Part shown: in pieces, positions 31,126 to 33,477 of the stretch
Layout of the letters: each line of letters begins with the position of its first letter
Numbering within the stretch: position 1 is the first letter of the stretch
Source: Ruminococcus flavefaciens
GTDB taxonomy: Bacteria > Bacillota > Clostridia > Oscillospirales > Ruminococcaceae
Direction of reading: 5' to 3'
Assembly (NCBI GenBank): GCA_023663905.1
Contig: JAMPGO010000012.1
Coordinates: 1-33,477, forward strand
DNA length: 33,477 bases
Position numbers and translations under genes: made by a program
Notes under the pieces: generated by a model
Seen by the model: only the letters and a program-made list of their open reading frames with translations
Told to the model about the DNA's origin: nothing
Database searches by the model: none

Positions 31126-31989
31126 ATGAAGCTGTTAATTGTTACGGGAATGTCAGGTTCAGGAAAGTCCAGCGTTATGGACGTTATGGAGGATATAGGC
31201 TTTTACTGTATTGACAATATTCCGCCGAAGCTTATTCCGCAGTTTGTTGACCTGTGCCGTAAATCCGAGACAGGCATTGACAAGATTGCGCTTGCGGTTG
31301 ATATAAGAACAGGCGATATGTTTACGGAAATCTTCTATGCGTGGCAGACCCTTAAAAACGAGACCGATGTTGAAGTGAAGGTGCTTTTCATTGAGGCGGA
31401 CGACGAGGTGCTTATAAAGAGATACAAGGAAACCCGTCGCAAGCACCCTCTTGATGAGCAGTTCAACGGAAATATGCACCAGGCTATAAAATACGAGCGC
31501 AGTCAGCTTGCCCAGCTCAGGGAAATCGCTGATTACTATGTTGAAACAACGGACTATTCCACAGCACAGCTCAAAGAAGAAATCCGCTCGATTTTCCTTA
31601 AAAATACGTCGGATTCGATGATTATAAAAATTATGTCGTTCGGATTCAAATACGGCGTTTCAACAGAATCCGACCTCATTTTTGACGTGAGATGTCTGCC
31701 GAATCCCTACTACGACGAATCGCTCAGGGAACACAGAGGTACGGAGGAATGCGTGCAGAAGTACGTTATGGACTCCGAAGATTCACAGGCGCTTTTTGCG
31801 AAGCTGACAGACCTTATTGATTTCCTTATTCCGCTGTATGTCAGAGAGGGCAAAAGTCAGCTGATTATTTCGTTCGGCTGTACAGGCGGAAAGCACCGCT
31901 CGATTACTTTTGCGGAACTTATGGCTAAGCACCTGACTGATAAGAATTATAAGGTTCAGAAATATCATCGTGATATTAAAAAGAGATAA
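31126..31989 (+). CDS. rapZ: RapZ/YvcJ-family nucleotide-binding protein
   Basis: This P-loop protein of 287 residues is related to E. coli RapZ (glmS regulation) and B. subtilis YvcJ (GTP/ATP hydrolysis). Walker A is GMSGSGKS (8-15). FYCIDNIPPKLIP follows, and the C-terminal domain has SFGFKYG, DVRCLPNPYY and SFGCTGGKHRSI. TGGAGG lies just before the ATG, 30 bp behind murB. Confidence 0.96.
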   Translation: MKLLIVTGMSGSGKSSVMDVMEDIGFYCIDNIPPKLIPQFVDLCRKSETGIDKIALAVDIRTGDMFTEIFYAWQTLKNETDVEVKVLFIEADDEVLIKRYKETRRKHPLDEQFNGNMHQAIKYERSQLAQLREIADYYVETTDYSTAQLKEEIRSIFLKNTSDSMIIKIMSFGFKYGVSTESDLIFDVRCLPNPYYDESLREHRGTEECVQKYVMDSEDSQALFAKLTDLIDFLIPLYVREGKSQLIISFGCTGGKHRSITFAELMAKHLTDKNYKVQKYHRDIKKR

Positions 31990-32001
31990 AATTTTAATCA
32001 T

Positions 32002-32029
32002 AAATCCGCATACTTATGTGTGCGGATTT
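32002..32029 (+). terminator. Hairpin between rapZ and whiA
   Basis: AAATCCGCATAC (32002-32013) and GTGTGCGGATTT (32018-32029) form a 12-bp stem with one G-T pair and a TTAT loop. The tail ATTTG is a weak T-run, so it may only reduce transcription into whiA. Alternatively it could influence the weak whiA ribosome site 20 nt downstream. Confidence 0.6.
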
Positions 32030-32051
32030 ATTTGAAACGAGTGTGATTATA

Positions 32052-32963
32052 TTGTCATTTTCAGATAAAGTAAGGGAGGAAATCTGCACCTGTATCACCG
32101 ACAAGGACAAGCGTTTTGCCTGCCTTTACGGTATGATTCTTTTCAGCAGAACCCTGACGGAAAAACAGGTGTATTTTCAGAGCAAAAGCAGGATTTCCGC
32201 CGAAACATTCGGGAAGCTGTTCAAAAGAGTATTTCACATAGAGCTTGAGTGCAAGGAATCGCACGGCAAAAACGGATGTTCCGTCTATATCTATGATATA
32301 AAAGCGCCTGAAATTATCCGTGAGATTTTTTCAAGGTACAGGCTTGCGGAAAATGAACGGCATATTGATTCCGATATAATTTCAACGAGCAGTCTCGGAA
32401 TTTTTACCGCAGGAATTTTTCTTGCGTGCGGAAGCGTGAACGACCCTGAAAAAGAATATCACCTTGAATTTACTGTTGCGGACGAACCGCTTGCCGATGA
32501 GCTTATTGCACTGCTCGGCGACATTGGTGTTACGGCACGTCAGGCGATTCGTCGAGGTCAGCATATCGTGTACATCAAGGGCAGTGAATATATCGAGGAT
32601 ACGCTCACTTTTATCGGCGCACAGCAATGCACTCTTGATATGATAAATGTTAAAATTTATAAGGATATACGCAACAAGGCGAACAGAATCACCAACTGCG
32701 ACAGTGCGAATATTGACAAAACGGTCAATGCTTCGCTCAGACAGATTGAGGACATTTCGCTTATCGCCGAAACTCAGGGACTTGACAGTCTGCCCGATGA
32801 GCTTCTTGAAATCGCACAGCTCAGGCTTGAAAATTCCGTTATGAGCTTACGGGACATCGGCGAAAGTCTCTCCGAGCCGATAAGCCGTTCGGGTGTTAAT
32901 CATCGTTTTCAGCGGATTGCACGGATTGCCGACGAAATCAGGAAGGAACGTGATAAAAATTGA
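32052..32963 (+). CDS. whiA: WhiA-family regulator
   Basis: The 303-residue protein has an N-terminal LAGLIDADG-like region and a C-terminal helix-turn-helix, homologous to Streptomyces WhiA and B. subtilis YvcL, which affect division and chromosome segregation. IFTAGIFLACGSVNDPEKEYHLEF is the characteristic central motif in content, and the C-terminal SLRDIGESLSEPISRSGVNHR is the HTH. The TTG at 32052 gives the usual MSFSDKVREE start. The in-frame ATG at 32016 falls in the hairpin loop region and lacks an SD. The site before TTG is weak (GAGTGTGA). Confidence 0.93.
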   Translation: MSFSDKVREEICTCITDKDKRFACLYGMILFSRTLTEKQVYFQSKSRISAETFGKLFKRVFHIELECKESHGKNGCSVYIYDIKAPEIIREIFSRYRLAENERHIDSDIISTSSLGIFTAGIFLACGSVNDPEKEYHLEFTVADEPLADELIALLGDIGVTARQAIRRGQHIVYIKGSEYIEDTLTFIGAQQCTLDMINVKIYKDIRNKANRITNCDSANIDKTVNASLRQIEDISLIAETQGLDSLPDELLEIAQLRLENSVMSLRDIGESLSEPISRSGVNHRFQRIARIADEIRKERDKN

Positions 32964-33477
32964 AATCAGATGAATTTGTTAATCTTCACGTTCATACGGA
33001 ATACAGTCTGCTTGACGGTGCGTGCAGAATCGGCAGGCTTATTGAGCGTGTAAAGGAACTAGGGCAGACGGCTGTTGCGATAACCGACCACGGCAATATG
33101 TATGGTGTGGCTGAATTTTGGCAGACGGCTTCAAAGGCAGGTATAAAGCCGATTATCGGGTGCGAGGTGTATGTTGCGCCACGTACGAGGTTTGATAAAG
33201 AACCGCAGACGGATTCACGACCTTATCATCTCATACTTCTCTGCGAAAACAACGAGGGCTACAGCAATCTTGTAAAGCTCGTTTCGTATGCGAATATTGA
33301 AGGATTTTACAGCAAGCCACGTGTTGATGTTGAGCTTCTGAAAAAGTACCACAGCGGACTTATATGCCTGTCCGCCTGTCTCGCAGGAGAAATCCCACGC
33401 TTACTGCTGAACGGACAGTACGATTCCGCAAAGGCAAAGGCTCTTGAATACCGTGATATTTTCGGCGATGATAATTA
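32960..33477 (+). CDS. dnaE: DNA polymerase III alpha subunit, 5' part (runs off the window)
   Basis: About 172 codons are present and the frame is open at the window end. The product starts MKSDEFVNLHVHTEYSLLDG, the PHP domain of DnaE-type replicative polymerases; AITDHGNMYGVAEFW, IGCEVYVAP and CLSACLAGEIP continue it. The start is TTG at 32960, overlapping the whiA stop (TTGA). GGAAGGA lies about 13 nt upstream. PolC-type proteins begin differently, so DnaE is favoured. Confidence 0.93.
   Translation, partial: MKSDEFVNLHVHTEYSLLDGACRIGRLIERVKELGQTAVAITDHGNMYGVAEFWQTASKAGIKPIIGCEVYVAPRTRFDKEPQTDSRPYHLILLCENNEGYSNLVKLVSYANIEGFYSKPRVDVELLKKYHSGLICLSACLAGEIPRLLLNGQYDSAKAKALEYRDIFGDDN

Noticed and set aside
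32016-32051. ATG start for whiA at 32016
   Set aside because: It lies in the loop of a 12-bp hairpin without a ribosome site, and WhiA proteins start at the MSFS segment.
1-33477. CRISPR array, insertion sequence or rRNA genes
   Set aside because: I saw no regularly spaced repeats, transposase-like protein or rRNA segment. The reading by eye is not an exhaustive search.

Overview
The window looks like chromosome from a fibre-degrading, low-to-mid GC Firmicute of the Ruminococcus group. The clearest evidence is the secreted GH44-type glycanase at 14823-17120. It ends in a type I dockerin of the kind known from cellulosome builders such as Ruminococcus flavefaciens; that species-level resemblance is inference. 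Promoters are textbook sigma-A with 17-bp spacers, and Shine-Dalgarno sequences are strong. Several genes start with TTG. Most of the window is housekeeping sequence in tight operons, with accessory islands between them.

Layout. 1-640: the C-terminal remnant of a GH25 (phage-type) muramidase next to a minus-strand tRNA-Pro(GGG). 729-3088 (minus): a three-gene surface module of a secreted protein with a sorting-signal-like C-terminus, a sortase and a membrane protein. 3233-10856 (plus): trmB and a 63-aa membrane protein, then a pyrimidine operon pyrC-pyrF-carA-carB behind an attenuator-like leader. 10923-14784 (plus): an Mrp-type Fe-S P-loop ATPase, a possible 21-codon leader ORF and a large YfhO-family membrane protein. 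14823-17120 (minus): the dockerin-bearing GH44 enzyme. Its 312-bp upstream region is unusually structured: a dispersed 34-bp repeat with a Fur-box-like core, and two abutting pairs of DnaA-box-like 9-mers facing each other across AT-rich DNA. 17433-20924 (minus): a YtrA-type GntR regulator, ABC ATPase and ABC permease. 21056-24902 (minus): rpsO, pnp and two uncharacterised genes. 25152-33477 (plus): rpe, three Rnf-type membrane subunits (D, E, A), a membrane-anchored glycoside-hydrolase-like protein, hprK, murB, rapZ, whiA and the start of dnaE.

The most interesting item is the D-E-A trio at 25801-27917. The proteins clearly match the RnfD, RnfE and RnfA/Nqr membrane families, but genes for RnfB, RnfC and RnfG are absent here. 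Three of the four cysteines expected to hold the intramembrane iron-sulfur cluster are serine, and the SGAT-type flavin-attachment motif is not visible in the D subunit. This looks like an Rnf core that has lost its redox cofactors and may have been repurposed. The sortase module with an IEETG sorting motif, the three-hairpin pyrC leader and the DnaA-box-like cluster are the other leading items.

Functional links: pyrC/pyrF/carAB supply UMP. rpsO/pnp serve translation and RNA turnover. hprK, murB, rapZ and whiA form a carbon-control, cell-wall and division cluster common in Gram-positives. The GH44 enzyme would be exported and mounted on a cellulosome.
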